The notes beneath the pieces were generated by a model. The model was not told the DNA's origin. It saw only the letters and a list, made by a program, of their open reading frames with translations, and did not search any database. Below, in pieces: positions 5,580-12,977 of a DNA stretch of 21,000 nucleotides. Source of the stretch: an uncultured Oscillospiraceae bacterium (GTDB lineage: Bacteria; Bacillota_A; Clostridia; Oscillospirales; Acutalibacteraceae); assembly GCA_910589395.1 (NCBI GenBank), contig CAJUTL010000038.1, positions 1-21,000 of the forward strand, in the 5' to 3' direction. Each line of letters begins with the position of its first letter. The first letter of the stretch is position 1. The translations under genes were made by a program, and so were the position numbers.

Positions 5580-6557
5580 ATGTGCACCAGCATTGCGATG
5601 AAGCGTGATCATTTTTATTTCGGCAGGAATATGGATCTTCAGTATGAATTCGGAGAGCGGATCGTGATCACGCCCTGCAACTATCCCTTTTCCTTTCGCA
5701 AGGCGGGAGAAATGAAAAGCCATTATGCTATGATCGGCATGGCTACCGTAATGAGGGGCTACCCGATGTATGCGGAAGCTGCCAATGAAAAGGGACTTTG
5801 TATAGCGGGTCTGAATTTCCCGGACAACGCCTACTATTCCACCGTCATGGACAGCAGTAAGGCCAATATTTCTCCCTTTGAATTGATCCCTTGGCTTTTG
5901 GGGAGGTGCGCGAGTCTTGCGGAAGCAAGAAAGCTCTTGGAAAATACCTGCCTGGTAGCGATCCCCTTCAGCGAGAAGGTACCTCTTGCGACCTTGCACT
6001 GGCACATTGCGGACAAAACCGGTTCCATTGTTCTGGAGGCCACCGCTTGCGGTATGCGTATTTACGAAAACCCGGTGGGGATCATGACTAACAATCCGCC
6101 CTTTGAATTTCACATGCAAAATCTCTGTCAGTATATGAACCTCACGCCAAAGCAGCCGGATAACTGCTTTCATACGGTGACGGGCCTGAAGCCCTTCAGC
6201 CTGGGGCAGGGCAGCGTTGGGCTGCCGGGAGATTTTTCTTCCCCATCACGATTTGTAAAAGCTTCCTACCTGTTACTGAATTCCGACTGTAAAAAGGACG
6301 ATGAAAGCAGTCTTACTCAATTTTTTCATTTGCTCGGCTCTGTTTCCATGGTGCGCGGGGCGGTGATCGTGCCGGACGGCAGATACGAGATCACCACCTA
6401 TAGCTGCTGTATCGACGCGGACAGGGGAATTTATTATTACACCACCTATTCCAACCATCAAATCACAGCAGTCAGTCTGCGTAACGTAAATCTGAAGTGC
6501 TCAAAGCTGATCGAATTTCCCCTTCGGAAGGAACAGCAGATCTTTCGGGAAAATTGA
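5580..6557 (+). CDS. choloylglycine hydrolase family (probable bile salt hydrolase)
   Basis: This is a 325-residue N-terminal-nucleophile hydrolase of the bile salt hydrolase/penicillin V acylase family. Bile salt hydrolases cut the amide of glycine- or taurine-conjugated bile acids. Removal of Met1 exposes Cys2. The expected active-site residues are all present: Cys2, Arg16 and Asp19 in YFGRNMD, Asn79 in GLNFP, Asn171/172 in TNNPPF, and Arg224 in SPSRF. The segments VITPCNYPF and LPGDFSSPSRF are those of Gram-positive members. Length is usual for the family. The ATG at 5580 follows a GGAGGG site. The gene stands alone, between a palindrome and a terminator. A TATAAT at 5494-5499 could be its -10 but has no convincing -35. 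Bile salts versus penicillin V as preferred substrate cannot be settled here. Confidence 0.9.
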   Translation: MCTSIAMKRDHFYFGRNMDLQYEFGERIVITPCNYPFSFRKAGEMKSHYAMIGMATVMRGYPMYAEAANEKGLCIAGLNFPDNAYYSTVMDSSKANISPFELIPWLLGRCASLAEARKLLENTCLVAIPFSEKVPLATLHWHIADKTGSIVLEATACGMRIYENPVGIMTNNPPFEFHMQNLCQYMNLTPKQPDNCFHTVTGLKPFSLGQGSVGLPGDFSSPSRFVKASYLLLNSDCKKDDESSLTQFFHLLGSVSMVRGAVIVPDGRYEITTYSCCIDADRGIYYYTTYSNHQITAVSLRNVNLKCSKLIEFPLRKEQQIFREN

Positions 6558-6580
6558 CAGGCGGAAAAAGTGAAAATAGG

Positions 6581-6626
6581 AAAAGGCGCGGGGCCGGGGG
6601 AATTTTCCTTGTGCCCTGCGCTTTTT
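6581..6626 (+). terminator. terminator after the choloylglycine hydrolase gene
   Basis: A stem of about 13 bp with one bulge (6581-6594 with 6613-6625) ends in CTTTTT. It starts 23 bp after the stop codon. Confidence 0.7.
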
Positions 6627-6646
6627 AGCGGGAAGCAAAAAATAGA

Positions 6647-6675
6647 TTGACAAACGCCTGAGCTCCCACTATAAT
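6647..6675 (+). promoter_or_regulatory. perfect consensus sigma-A promoter of the ABC exporter operon
   Basis: TTGACA (6647-6652), 17 bases, TATAAT (6670-6675). Every position matches the consensus, so basal transcription should be high unless the leader or a repressor limits it. Confidence 0.88.
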
Positions 6676-6681
6676 GAATAC

Positions 6682-6876
6682 CCTGCCGATTTTGCGCTCT
6701 TTCGTGCCGTGTCAGCGAAAAAAGCGGAAAGCGGCGGGTGATATTCAAGGCGCGTACTCATCTTATGTGAACACGCTTGGCTACCCTGGGGGAAAATTCC
6801 TCCGGGGCATGTCCTGTTGGAGTGCCGTTACCACTTCTGAAAAAAGCAGTTTGCAGAACGAGGAAGGAGTGTTTTC
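6682..6876 (+). promoter_or_regulatory. about 195-nt structured leader of the ABC operon, no known riboswitch recognised
   Basis: From the predicted start near 6682 to the ATG at 6877 the leader holds one clear 11-bp hairpin (6784-6794 with 6797-6807) and several weaker pairings. A GGAAGGAG site lies 6-8 bases before the ATG. I compared it by eye with motifs of guanidine, SAM, TPP, preQ1, ZTP, glycine and cyclic-di-GMP riboswitches and saw none. The reading frame from 6674 overlaps the ATG of the ATPase as ATGA, but it would start inside the -10 box, so I do not call it. Confidence 0.4.
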
Positions 6877-7665
6877 ATGATCGAGGTTTCCCATTTGCGA
6901 AAGACCTTCCGGGTGGCAAAGCGAAACGCCGGGTTTTCCCAGGCGGTAAAGGCCTTGTTTCACCGGGAGTACGAGGAGATCCACGCCCTGGACGATGTGA
7001 GCTTTTCCATCGGGGAGGGGGAGATGGTGGGCTATATCGGCCCCAACGGAGCCGGGAAGAGCAGCACCATCAAGATCCTCAGCGGTATTTTGACCCCGGA
7101 CGGAGGCGATTGCCGCATCGATGGCAGGATCCCCTGGAAGGAGCGCCGAGAGCACGTAAAGCAGATCGGCGTGGTGTTTGGCCAGCGTTCCCAGCTTTGG
7201 TGGGATGTGCCGGTGATCGATTCCTTTGAGCTCTTAAAGGAGATCTACGACGTTTCCGAAGAGCTGTACCGGAAGAACCTTTCCCGGCTGACGGAGCTTT
7301 TAGACCTTTCCGAGCTGCTGCGCACGCCCACCCGTCAGCTTTCTCTGGGCCAGCGAATGCGCTGTGAGATCGCGGCTTCTCTGCTGCACAGTCCCAGGGT
7401 GTTGTTTTTGGACGAGCCCACCATTGGCCTGGACGCAGTATCCAAGCTGGCGGTGCGGGACTTTATCAAGGAACTGAACCGGGAAGAAAAGACCACGGTG
7501 ATCCTTACCACCCACGACATGCAGGATATTGAGGCACTGGCAAGCCGGGTGATCCTGATCGGGAAAGGGCGCATTCTGCTGGACGGCACATTGAGCGACA
7601 TTCAGCGCGGGGGAGAAAGCATCGACCAGGCCCTGGCTGAGATGTACCACGAGCTGGATCTATAG
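6877..7665 (+). CDS. ABC exporter ATPase subunit (ABC-2 type)
   Basis: This 262-residue ATPase powers the two following permeases. Motifs in order: Walker A GPNGAGKS (55-62), the Q-loop region with FGQRSQLWWD (101-110), an unusual signature LSLGQ (155-159) in place of LSGGQ, Walker B VLFLDEP (175-181) and the switch histidine in TTHDMQD (213). The FGQRSQLWWD segment and LSLGQRMR are characteristic of ATPases that pair with PF06182 permeases (viologen-exporter-like, daunorubicin-resistance-related systems). It is shorter at the C-terminus than the roughly 320-residue members. The ATG follows GGAAGGAG. The downstream permease begins 11 bp after its stop. Confidence 0.92.
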   Translation: MIEVSHLRKTFRVAKRNAGFSQAVKALFHREYEEIHALDDVSFSIGEGEMVGYIGPNGAGKSSTIKILSGILTPDGGDCRIDGRIPWKERREHVKQIGVVFGQRSQLWWDVPVIDSFELLKEIYDVSEELYRKNLSRLTELLDLSELLRTPTRQLSLGQRMRCEIAASLLHSPRVLFLDEPTIGLDAVSKLAVRDFIKELNREEKTTVILTTHDMQDIEALASRVILIGKGRILLDGTLSDIQRGGESIDQALAEMYHELDL

Positions 7666-7676
7666 GAGGCGGGGAA

Positions 7677-8480
7677 ATGAAAAAATATCTTTCCTTCTTC
7701 CGGCTTCGGTTTGTCACAGGCCTGCAATACCGGATCGCCGCCCTGGCAGGGCTGGTGACCCAGTTTGTGTGGGGCGGGCTGTTGATTCTGGCCTATCAGG
7801 CGTTTTATCGTTCCGACCCTGACGCATTTCCCATGACCCTTCAGGCCACGGCCACCTACATTTGGCTTCAGCAGGCCTTTCTGGCGCTGTTTCAGCCTTG
7901 GGGCTTTGAAGGCGATATCTTTGAGTCTGTCCGCACCGGGAGCGTGGCATACGAGCTTTGCCGTCCGGTGAGCGTTTACAATATGTGGTTCGCCCGCACG
8001 GTGGCGAGGCGGGTCTCACAGGCATCTTTGCGGTGTATTCCGGTGCTGCTCGTGGCGGCGCTTCTGCCCGCTCCTTACGGCATCGCGCCGCCGCCCGATC
8101 TGGTCCAACTTCTCTGGGCACTGCTTTCCACAGTGCTGGGCACGCTGGTGGCGGCCGCCCTGTGCCAGCTCATTTACTTTACCGCCTTTTTTACCGTGGC
8201 GGTAGAGGGCGTGCGGGCCATTGCGGCAACCTTGACGGAATTCCTCTGCGGCCAGGTGATCCCCCTGCCGTTTCTGCCTGACGGCGTCCGGCAGGCGGTG
8301 GAGCTTTTGCCCTTTGCCTCTACCATGAACGCTCCTCTGCGCATTTACGCCGGGGACATTGCCGGCGCCTATCTCTATCAAACGGTGGCCCTGCAGGTGT
8401 TCTGGCTATTTGCCCTTGTTCTCATCGGAAAGCTGATGGAGCGTGCCGCCATAAAGCGCACCGTGCTGTTGGGAGGATAA
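7677..8480 (+). CDS. ABC-2 type permease, PF06182-like, first subunit
   Basis: This 267-residue protein has six hydrophobic segments. The N-terminus KKYLSFFRLRFVTGLQYRIAALAGLVTQFVWGGLLIL and the central SVRTGSVAYELCRPVSVY resemble the ABC-2 permease family that works as heterodimers with a second permease and a separate ATPase. The substrate is unknown. GGAGG lies nine bases before the ATG, 11 bp after the ATPase stop, so the two are translated together. A 134-bp gap with two hairpins separates it from its partner permease. Confidence 0.88.
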   Translation: MKKYLSFFRLRFVTGLQYRIAALAGLVTQFVWGGLLILAYQAFYRSDPDAFPMTLQATATYIWLQQAFLALFQPWGFEGDIFESVRTGSVAYELCRPVSVYNMWFARTVARRVSQASLRCIPVLLVAALLPAPYGIAPPPDLVQLLWALLSTVLGTLVAAALCQLIYFTAFFTVAVEGVRAIAATLTEFLCGQVIPLPFLPDGVRQAVELLPFASTMNAPLRIYAGDIAGAYLYQTVALQVFWLFALVLIGKLMERAAIKRTVLLGG

Positions 8481-8539
8481 GAGGTTTTCCATGGGAAAAC
8501 CTCTGTGAAAGACCCTCGGCCTTGAGAAGGCCGTCTTTT
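8480..8539 (+). terminator. two hairpins between the permease genes, second one terminator-like
   Basis: Hairpin 1 (8480-8490 with 8494-8504) has an 11-bp perfect stem and loop ATG, and its first base is the last base of the permease stop codon. Hairpin 2 has CGGCCTT (8517-8523) pairing with AAGGCCG (8527-8533), followed by TCTTTTCC. Placed inside an operon, the pair could reduce expression of the second permease or protect the upstream mRNA end. Confidence 0.6.
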
Positions 8540-8614
8540 CCTGCGGAAAAGCACCGGGTTTTTCACGGCGTTATCAAAAGAGCGAGAGAAGGCTTTTGAG
8601 AAAGGAAGGACTAC

Positions 8615-9391
8615 ATGAAATTATATCGAAAATATTTTGCCATTCACTTAAAAAGCGCCATGCAGTATAAGGCTTCCTTCTTTCTGGCGCTTTTGGGACA
8701 GGCCCTGGTGACCATCAACATGTTCCTGGGAATTTTTTTCCTCTTCCAGCGGTTCCACGTTATTGAGGGCTTTACCTACAGCCAGGTGCTGCTGTGTTAT
8801 ACGGTGGTTCTGCTGCAATTCTATGTGGCAGAGTTCTTCGCCCGGGGCTTTGATCGGTTCGACGTCATGCTGGGAAACGGTCAGTTTGACAGGATCTTGG
8901 TCCGTCCCCGGAACACGGTGTTTCAGGTTCTCGCCGGTCGGATCGAATTTACCCGGCTGGGCCGGGTGCTTCAGGTGGCGATCCTGCTGCCCTATGCCAT
9001 CGCCACCTGCGGAGTGGATTGGAATTTCCCCAAGGCGCTGACGGTGATTTTCATGGTGCTGGGCGGGGCGCTGCTCTTCTCCGCCATTTTCGTGCTGTGC
9101 GCGGCCCTTTCCTTCTTTACCACCGAGGGGCTGGAAGTGATTAATGTATTTACCGACGGGGGAAAGGAGCACGGAAAATATCCCTGGAGCATGTACGGAA
9201 AGCGGGTGCTGCAATTTACCACCTTTGCGGTGCCCTATGCCCTCACCCAGTATTACCCGCTGCTGTATCTTCTGGGCCGGGAAACCAACTCCTTTTTCAT
9301 TTTCCTGCCCCTGTGCGCGGCGTGGTTCCTTCTTCCCTGTTACCTCATATGGCGGATCGGCGTGCGGCATTATAAATCCACCGGTTCTTAA
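8615..9391 (+). CDS. ABC-2 type permease, PF06182-like, second subunit
   Basis: This is a 258-residue membrane protein with about six helices. It has the signature of PF06182 permeases: RGFDRFDVMLGNGQFDRILVRP in the first half, and the C-terminal GKYPWSMYGKRVLQFTTFAVPYA followed by YYPLLYLLGRE. It should form a heterodimer with the upstream permease. The ATG at 8615 follows AAGGAAGGA by 5 bases. The GNAT gene begins 32 bp after its stop, so it is probably co-transcribed. Confidence 0.9.
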   Translation: MKLYRKYFAIHLKSAMQYKASFFLALLGQALVTINMFLGIFFLFQRFHVIEGFTYSQVLLCYTVVLLQFYVAEFFARGFDRFDVMLGNGQFDRILVRPRNTVFQVLAGRIEFTRLGRVLQVAILLPYAIATCGVDWNFPKALTVIFMVLGGALLFSAIFVLCAALSFFTTEGLEVINVFTDGGKEHGKYPWSMYGKRVLQFTTFAVPYALTQYYPLLYLLGRETNSFFIFLPLCAAWFLLPCYLIWRIGVRHYKSTGS

Positions 9392-9423
9392 GGCGTGATC
9401 CCCCTAAAGGAAAGGAGATATTG

Positions 9424-9939
9424 ATGGTAGTGGAAACTGAGCGATTGGCCCTGCGGGAGCTGAAGAAGTCTGATTTTTCCGCTCTCTGCAAAATTTTACA
9501 GGACGAAAAGACCATGTACGCCTACGAGGGGGCCTTTACGGACGAAGAAGTGCAGGAATGGCTGGACAGGCAGCTTGGCCGTTACGAACAGTACGGCTTT
9601 GGCCTGTGGGCGGTGCTTTTGAAGGAAACCGGAGAGCTGATTGGGCAGTGCGGGCTTACCATGCAGCCCTGGAAAGACGGCGAGGTGCTGGAAATCGGCT
9701 ATCTCTTCCGGCGGGACTGCTGGCACAAGGGCTATGCCACAGAAGCGGCGACAGCCTGCAAGCAGTACGCCTTTGAAACGCTGGGGGCCAATGAGGTGTG
9801 TTCCATCATTCGGGACACAAACACCGCTTCTCAGAGGGTGGCCCTCCGAAACGGCATGACCGTAAAGGACAGCTGGACAAAGCACTACCGGGGCGTGGAT
9901 ATGCCCCATGACCGGTATGTAGCGGTCAAAGCAGAATAA
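9424..9939 (+). CDS. GNAT acetyltransferase, RimJ/RimL type
   Basis: This 171-residue enzyme transfers acetyl from acetyl-CoA to an unknown amine. Residues 1-15 (MVVETERLALRELK) are the usual opening of the Acetyltransf_3 group. The acetyl-CoA binding region is LEIGYLFRRDCWHKGYATEAATACKQYAF, and the C-terminal DTNTASQRVALRNGM is typical of the RimJ/RimL-like branch. I place the start at ATG 9424, six bases after GGAG, instead of the TTG one codon earlier, which is too close. It trails the ABC exporter by 32 bp, so a role in modifying the exported compound is possible but unproven. Confidence 0.88.
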   Translation: MVVETERLALRELKKSDFSALCKILQDEKTMYAYEGAFTDEEVQEWLDRQLGRYEQYGFGLWAVLLKETGELIGQCGLTMQPWKDGEVLEIGYLFRRDCWHKGYATEAATACKQYAFETLGANEVCSIIRDTNTASQRVALRNGMTVKDSWTKHYRGVDMPHDRYVAVKAE

Positions 9940-10215
9940 AGTGAGGGAGAGCTGCTCCGCAAGGCCCGGAGACACCTCCTGCTTCTGCAAAACTCCCTTT
10001 TGGGCGTGATTACCCTTGTCATGGGAAGCCGCCATAAGCAAAACAACAAAATACCAAAATGTGAAACCACTCTGTCGGACTCAAAAGCCCGCGGCGTGGT
10101 TTTCTGCTGCGATAGCTTTGATTACCCTTGTCAGGCAAGACTGATTTTTACATTAAAATGAAATAGAATTGCCATTTCTGAGTTCGTTTTATACAAATAT
10201 TCAACGATAAAATAG
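9940..10215. repeat. intergenic stretch with a 15-bp direct repeat
   Basis: TGATTACCCTTGTCA occurs at 10007-10021 and again at 10119-10133, 112 bp apart. AAACCAC (10064-10070) and GTGGTTT (10096-10102) form a weak inverted pair between them. No gene is visible. It lies between the GNAT stop and the next promoter. Confidence 0.45.
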
Positions 10216-10244
10216 TTGACTTGTTTTAGAAAACAGTTTATAAT
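10216..10244 (+). promoter_or_regulatory. sigma-A promoter of the zinc-ribbon membrane gene
   Basis: TTGACT (10216-10221), 17 bases, TATAAT (10239-10244). The surrounding sequence is AT-rich. Confidence 0.8.
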
Positions 10245-10316
10245 AGAAATATGTAATACGCACAGCCAAAATTTAAAGGAAGTTGCAAAACAAGGAAAAA
10301 TCAGGAGGGTTTTCTC

Positions 10317-10742
10317 ATGTCTAAAAACTGTCAAAGCTGCGGTGCGGTCTGCGGCGATGGGGAAGAAGTCTGCCGCCAGTGCGGGGCAGCGCTGCCGCCG
10401 CCTGTATCGGAAAATAAATCTGTCAAACTGTCGGTCTGGTCAATCGTTTCACTGACTGTCGCCATATTGGGAATTGTGTTTCTTGAATTGTTTTTTAAAG
10501 TTGGCGGGGGAATATTCATAGCTGCTTTTTTTGTTTTTAGCTTAGCTTCTGTGATATTGCCGCCTGTGGCAAAGAAAATCAGATGTGCAAAAAGGCAAAA
10601 GGGAGAAGCTTTTGAGATTATTGCCATCATAGTAGGCGGATTCGATTTTTATATGATTATCTTTGCTTTTACTCATCTTCCTCTTCTTATTGGTTATTTG
10701 GGCTGGGTCGTATGCGCCTTGGTTTATAAATTCATCTGGTGA
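10317..10742 (+). CDS. zinc-ribbon membrane protein, unknown function
   Basis: This 141-residue protein starts with a short zinc ribbon, Cys5-x2-Cys8 and Cys19-x2-Cys22 (NCQSCGA, VCRQCGA). It then has about four hydrophobic helices: from residue 42, from about 62, around 100-118 and at the C-terminus. This resembles the many Firmicute zinc_ribbon_2 plus DUF4190-like membrane proteins, whose role is unknown. AGGAGG lies ten bases before the ATG. It has its own promoter. Its AT-rich transmembrane part differs in composition from the exporter genes before it, and it is bordered by repeats on both sides, so recent acquisition is possible. Confidence 0.8.
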   Translation: MSKNCQSCGAVCGDGEEVCRQCGAALPPPVSENKSVKLSVWSIVSLTVAILGIVFLELFFKVGGGIFIAAFFVFSLASVILPPVAKKIRCAKRQKGEAFEIIAIIVGGFDFYMIIFAFTHLPLLIGYLGWVVCALVYKFIW

Positions 10743-10841
10743 CTTCCCGCATTTTAGGCGTATCCCGGCGCTTGAGCAAATATCTTGAAAGGCACCAAAT
10801 TGGAATTTGCAGAGCTAACGAATAGTAGCACCTTCTTGCCT
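10743..10841. other. short spacer before the hairpin cluster
   Basis: No gene or clear structure is visible. Reading frames crossing here on the minus strand run into the hairpin cluster and lack ribosome binding sites. Confidence 0.4.
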
Positions 10842-11053
10842 CCCCTGAATAGGGGAAGAAGGTTGCTTTGCAACCTTCTGGGACCGCCAATAGGTGGTGG
10901 AGAGGTTCCAGCTCGCTGGAATTCTGCATAAAACCTGCTTTTTCTGCTATACTGTCGGAACCCCTCAGTCACGGCAAAGCCGTGACAGCTCCCCTTTCAG
11001 GGGTGAGCGCGTCCCGGTGGGACGCTGGTGCGAACCGACCGAGCCGACAGGCG
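10842..11053. repeat. cluster of at least six hairpins, REP/MITE-like
   Basis: Successive hairpins are CCCCT/AGGGG (10842/10855), AGAAGGTTG/CAACCTTCT (10857/10879), TTCCAGC/GCTGGAA (10906/10921), GTCACGGC/GCCGTGAC (10968/10986), GCTCCCCT/AGGGGTGAGC (10988/11008) and GCGTCCC/GGGACGC (11009/11025). They end in GAGCCGACAGGCG (11041-11053), close to GAGCCGGCAGGTG at 260-272. I recall CCTCAGTCA...TGACAGCTCCCC as a recurrent intergenic sequence in gut Oscillospiraceae, but that is memory and not tested here. Open frames across it are translations of palindromes. Confidence 0.65.
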
Positions 11054-11110
11054 AGAAAGCCATGGGTGTGCGATAAACTGTAATTTAGCGCTTATCCACC
11101 TGCTTTTCTC

Positions 11111-11246
11111 CTGTCATTGCTGAACAGAAAGCAAGGAAATCTTGCTCTCTCGGTGAAGAATCTCGCCCTTTGCCCTTTTATTCAGGCACTAAGGACGAGA
11201 TTCTTCGTTAGAAAAGTGCGAAGCACTTTTTGCTTAGTAATGACAG
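11111..11246. repeat. fold-back repeat, TGTCATTCT family, copy 2
   Basis: The ends CTGTCATT (11111-11118) and AATGACAG (11239-11246) are inverted. An inner pair, GAAGAATCTCG (11155-11165) and CGAGATTCTTC (11196-11206), is a perfect inversion. AAAAGTGC/GCACTTTT (11212-11230) adds a short hairpin. The right half, followed by AGAGGGGACTTGC, is the reverse complement of the unit repeated head-to-tail after 20730. The element is thus two half-units facing each other. Confidence 0.7.
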
Positions 11247-11331
11247 AAGAGGGGACTTGCCTGCCCTTCACTGCTCATTGCTAATTACTCATTGCTCATT
11301 ATCTCTGCGAAATCCAATACCCAGCCTCTAA

Positions 11332-11376
11332 AAAAGGAAGCGCCGCGAAGGAAAGTCTTTTGCGGCGCTTCCTTTT
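11332..11376. terminator. strong bidirectional hairpin before the LytTR gene
   Basis: A 15-bp perfect stem (11332-11346 with 11362-11376) with A-run and T-run flanks can stop transcription from either side. It isolates the LytTR promoter from the repeat block. Confidence 0.75.
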
Positions 11377-11416
11377 GCAGCTTACGCCCCAATTTCAGCA
11401 GGTGGGGAAAAATCGG

Positions 11417-11445
11417 TTGATTTCGAATAGCTTCCCGGATATACT
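11417..11445 (+). promoter_or_regulatory. sigma-A promoter of the LytTR/DUF3021 operon
   Basis: TTGATT (11417-11422), 17 bases, TATACT (11440-11445). Predicted start near 11452, 25 bases before the ATG. Confidence 0.78.
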
Positions 11446-11476
11446 GAAATTGTGATCACAGGAAGGAGGAAAGGCC

Positions 11477-11914
11477 ATGCGGCTTTCCATTGAAGAGGGA
11501 GAACAATTTACAGAAACCGAGGTCGTTATTCGCTGCCGGAAAAACGAAGGACAGCTTACAAGGCTCATCAGCCTGCTGCAAAGCTTTGACAAAAAGCTTT
11601 CCGGTCAGAAGGACGGGCAGACCTACTTATTGGAAATGGAGCAGGTGCTGTATATCGATACGGCGGATAAAAGGACCTTTCTTTATACGGCCGAGGGTGT
11701 CTATGAAACGCCTCTGCGGCTGTATGAGCTGGAAGATCGTCTTTCCGCTGGTGATTTTTTCCGTGCCTCCAAGTCCTCCATCGTAAATTTTAACGAGATC
11801 CGCTCTCTGCGGCCAGATTTCGGCGGCAGAATGCAGCTCACCATGAGCAATGGAGAACAACTGATCGTCTCCCGGCAATATGTGCCCTATATCCGAAAAA
11901 AGCTGGGCCTGTAG
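11477..11914 (+). CDS. LytTR-type DNA-binding regulator without receiver domain
   Basis: This is a 145-residue regulator. Residues about 45-145 form the LytTR domain: YLLEMEQVLYIDTADKRTFLYT, GVYETPLRLYELEDRL, FFRASKSSIVNFNEIRSLRPDFGGRMQLTMSNGEQLIVSRQYV. There is no N-terminal receiver, only a helical lead-in. This short class is usually encoded beside a DUF3021 membrane protein, as here, and the pair is thought to act as a membrane-linked switch, often autoregulatory. AGGAAGGAGG precedes the ATG. Confidence 0.9.
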   Translation: MRLSIEEGEQFTETEVVIRCRKNEGQLTRLISLLQSFDKKLSGQKDGQTYLLEMEQVLYIDTADKRTFLYTAEGVYETPLRLYELEDRLSAGDFFRASKSSIVNFNEIRSLRPDFGGRMQLTMSNGEQLIVSRQYVPYIRKKLGL

Positions 11915-11973
11915 CCCTGCCGGGAATTTTTGTTCAAGAATCCAAACCTGAGAAGAAAGGAAAGGTTATTCCA

Positions 11974-12429
11974 GTGAAAAAATTTTTTCAATTTGTAGTA
12001 GAATTCAAGTCCTGGCTTTGCCTGTGCTTTACCGCCGCCATGCTGATCTTTCTCACCGTCAGCTGGTTGGTGGGAGAGGAAACAGTAAAGATCGTCAGTC
12101 TGTTTCAGATTTTTCTGATGGCGGCGGGGATCACGCTCTTGCAGTTCATTTTTTTCTCCGGCCGGGTCATTAAAAAAATGCGGTATTCCCTGCGGCTTGT
12201 ACTCTTCATTCTGCCTATGCTGCTGATCGTCACAGTCTGCGCAGTGTGGTTTGGCTGGGTTCCGGCCGGAAATCTTTCGGCCTGGATTCTGTTCTATGCG
12301 ATTTTCCTCGTCTGCTTTGTTTTGATTTGCGCTGGGTTTGAGTTCTGCTTCTGGGTCAGTGCGAAAAAGTACGACGGACTTTTGGGGCAGTATCGGGAAA
12401 AACAGGAAAAGCGGGAAAAACATTCTTGA
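11974..12429 (+). CDS. DUF3021-type membrane protein, partner of the LytTR regulator
   Basis: This 151-residue protein has four hydrophobic helices (about 13-32, 41-62, 72-92 and 101-128) and a charged C-terminal tail ending REKQEKREKHS. Size, topology and position 59 bp after a receiver-less LytTR gene match the DUF3021 partner of LytTR operons. It may hold the regulator inactive at the membrane until a signal arrives; this is known only by analogy. The start is GTG at 11974, with AAAGGAAAGG ending about eight bases upstream. Confidence 0.78.
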   Translation: MKKFFQFVVEFKSWLCLCFTAAMLIFLTVSWLVGEETVKIVSLFQIFLMAAGITLLQFIFFSGRVIKKMRYSLRLVLFILPMLLIVTVCAVWFGWVPAGNLSAWILFYAIFLVCFVLICAGFEFCFWVSAKKYDGLLGQYREKQEKREKHS

Positions 12430-12454
12430 GTTTTTTCTTCTCTCCTCTTATACT
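12426..12454 (+). promoter_or_regulatory. sigma-A promoter of the SprT-like gene
   Basis: TTGAGT (12426-12431) overlaps the stop codon of the DUF3021 gene. A 17-base spacer leads to TATACT (12449-12454). Confidence 0.72.
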
Positions 12455-12479
12455 ATAGGAAGGAAAAGGGGAGAGAGGA

Positions 12480-12977
12480 ATGACGCGGGAAGAACTGAAC
12501 GCCGCTTTAGCGGAGACGGCCGAGACCCTTCGGGGCCTGGGCCTTCCTGTTTCTCATCAAATAGAGCCGGAGGTTCGCGTGAACAGCCGGGCCAAACGGC
12601 GGCTGGGCTGCTGCTATTTTCAAAACGGCCGCTATGCCGTTGAGATTTCCGCCATGCTGCTAGCGCAGCCGGAAAAGCTCAGGCAGACCCTGATCCATGA
12701 GCTTTTGCATACCTGCCCCGGCTGCCGGAACCATGGAGAGCGCTGGAAGGCCTATGCAAAAAAAGCGGGGGAAGCCCTGGGCTGTTCCATTCAGCGGCTG
12801 GCGCCCGTGGAGGGGGAAAGCGGCCCCCTGCGCCGGGATCCCATCAAATATGTGCTGGAATGCCAAAGCTGCGGAGCAAAAATCTACCGCTCCCGATTAT
12901 CAAAGGCGGTCAAGCAGCCCTGGCGCTACCGCTGTAAATGCGGCGGGAAGCTGAAAAGGTCGGTGATCGGCGGTTAG
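12480..12977 (+). CDS. SprT-like zinc metalloprotease-fold protein
   Basis: This 165-residue protein has the SprT-like zincin core: HELLH at 73-77 with a third ligand candidate His85 in NHGERWK. It also has a C-terminal zinc ribbon formed by Cys128, Cys131, Cys152 and Cys154. Eukaryotic relatives (SPRTN) cut DNA-protein crosslinks; bacterial SprT functions are poorly known. The catalytic motif is intact. The ATG follows GAGAGAGGA. It has its own promoter. Its TAG stop (12975-12977) coincides with the left end of a MITE, so the insertion may have trimmed or replaced the original end. Confidence 0.87.
   Translation: MTREELNAALAETAETLRGLGLPVSHQIEPEVRVNSRAKRRLGCCYFQNGRYAVEISAMLLAQPEKLRQTLIHELLHTCPGCRNHGERWKAYAKKAGEALGCSIQRLAPVEGESGPLRRDPIKYVLECQSCGAKIYRSRLSKAVKQPWRYRCKCGGKLKRSVIGG

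Noticed and set aside
6674..6880. 68-codon frame overlapping the ABC ATPase start as ATGA
   Set aside because: Its ATG lies in the -10 box of a consensus promoter, so the transcript would not include it; the later in-frame ATG lacks an SD.
10732..11083. Several ORFs of 60-72 codons on both strands
   Set aside because: They are translations of palindromic hairpin repeats and have no initiation context.
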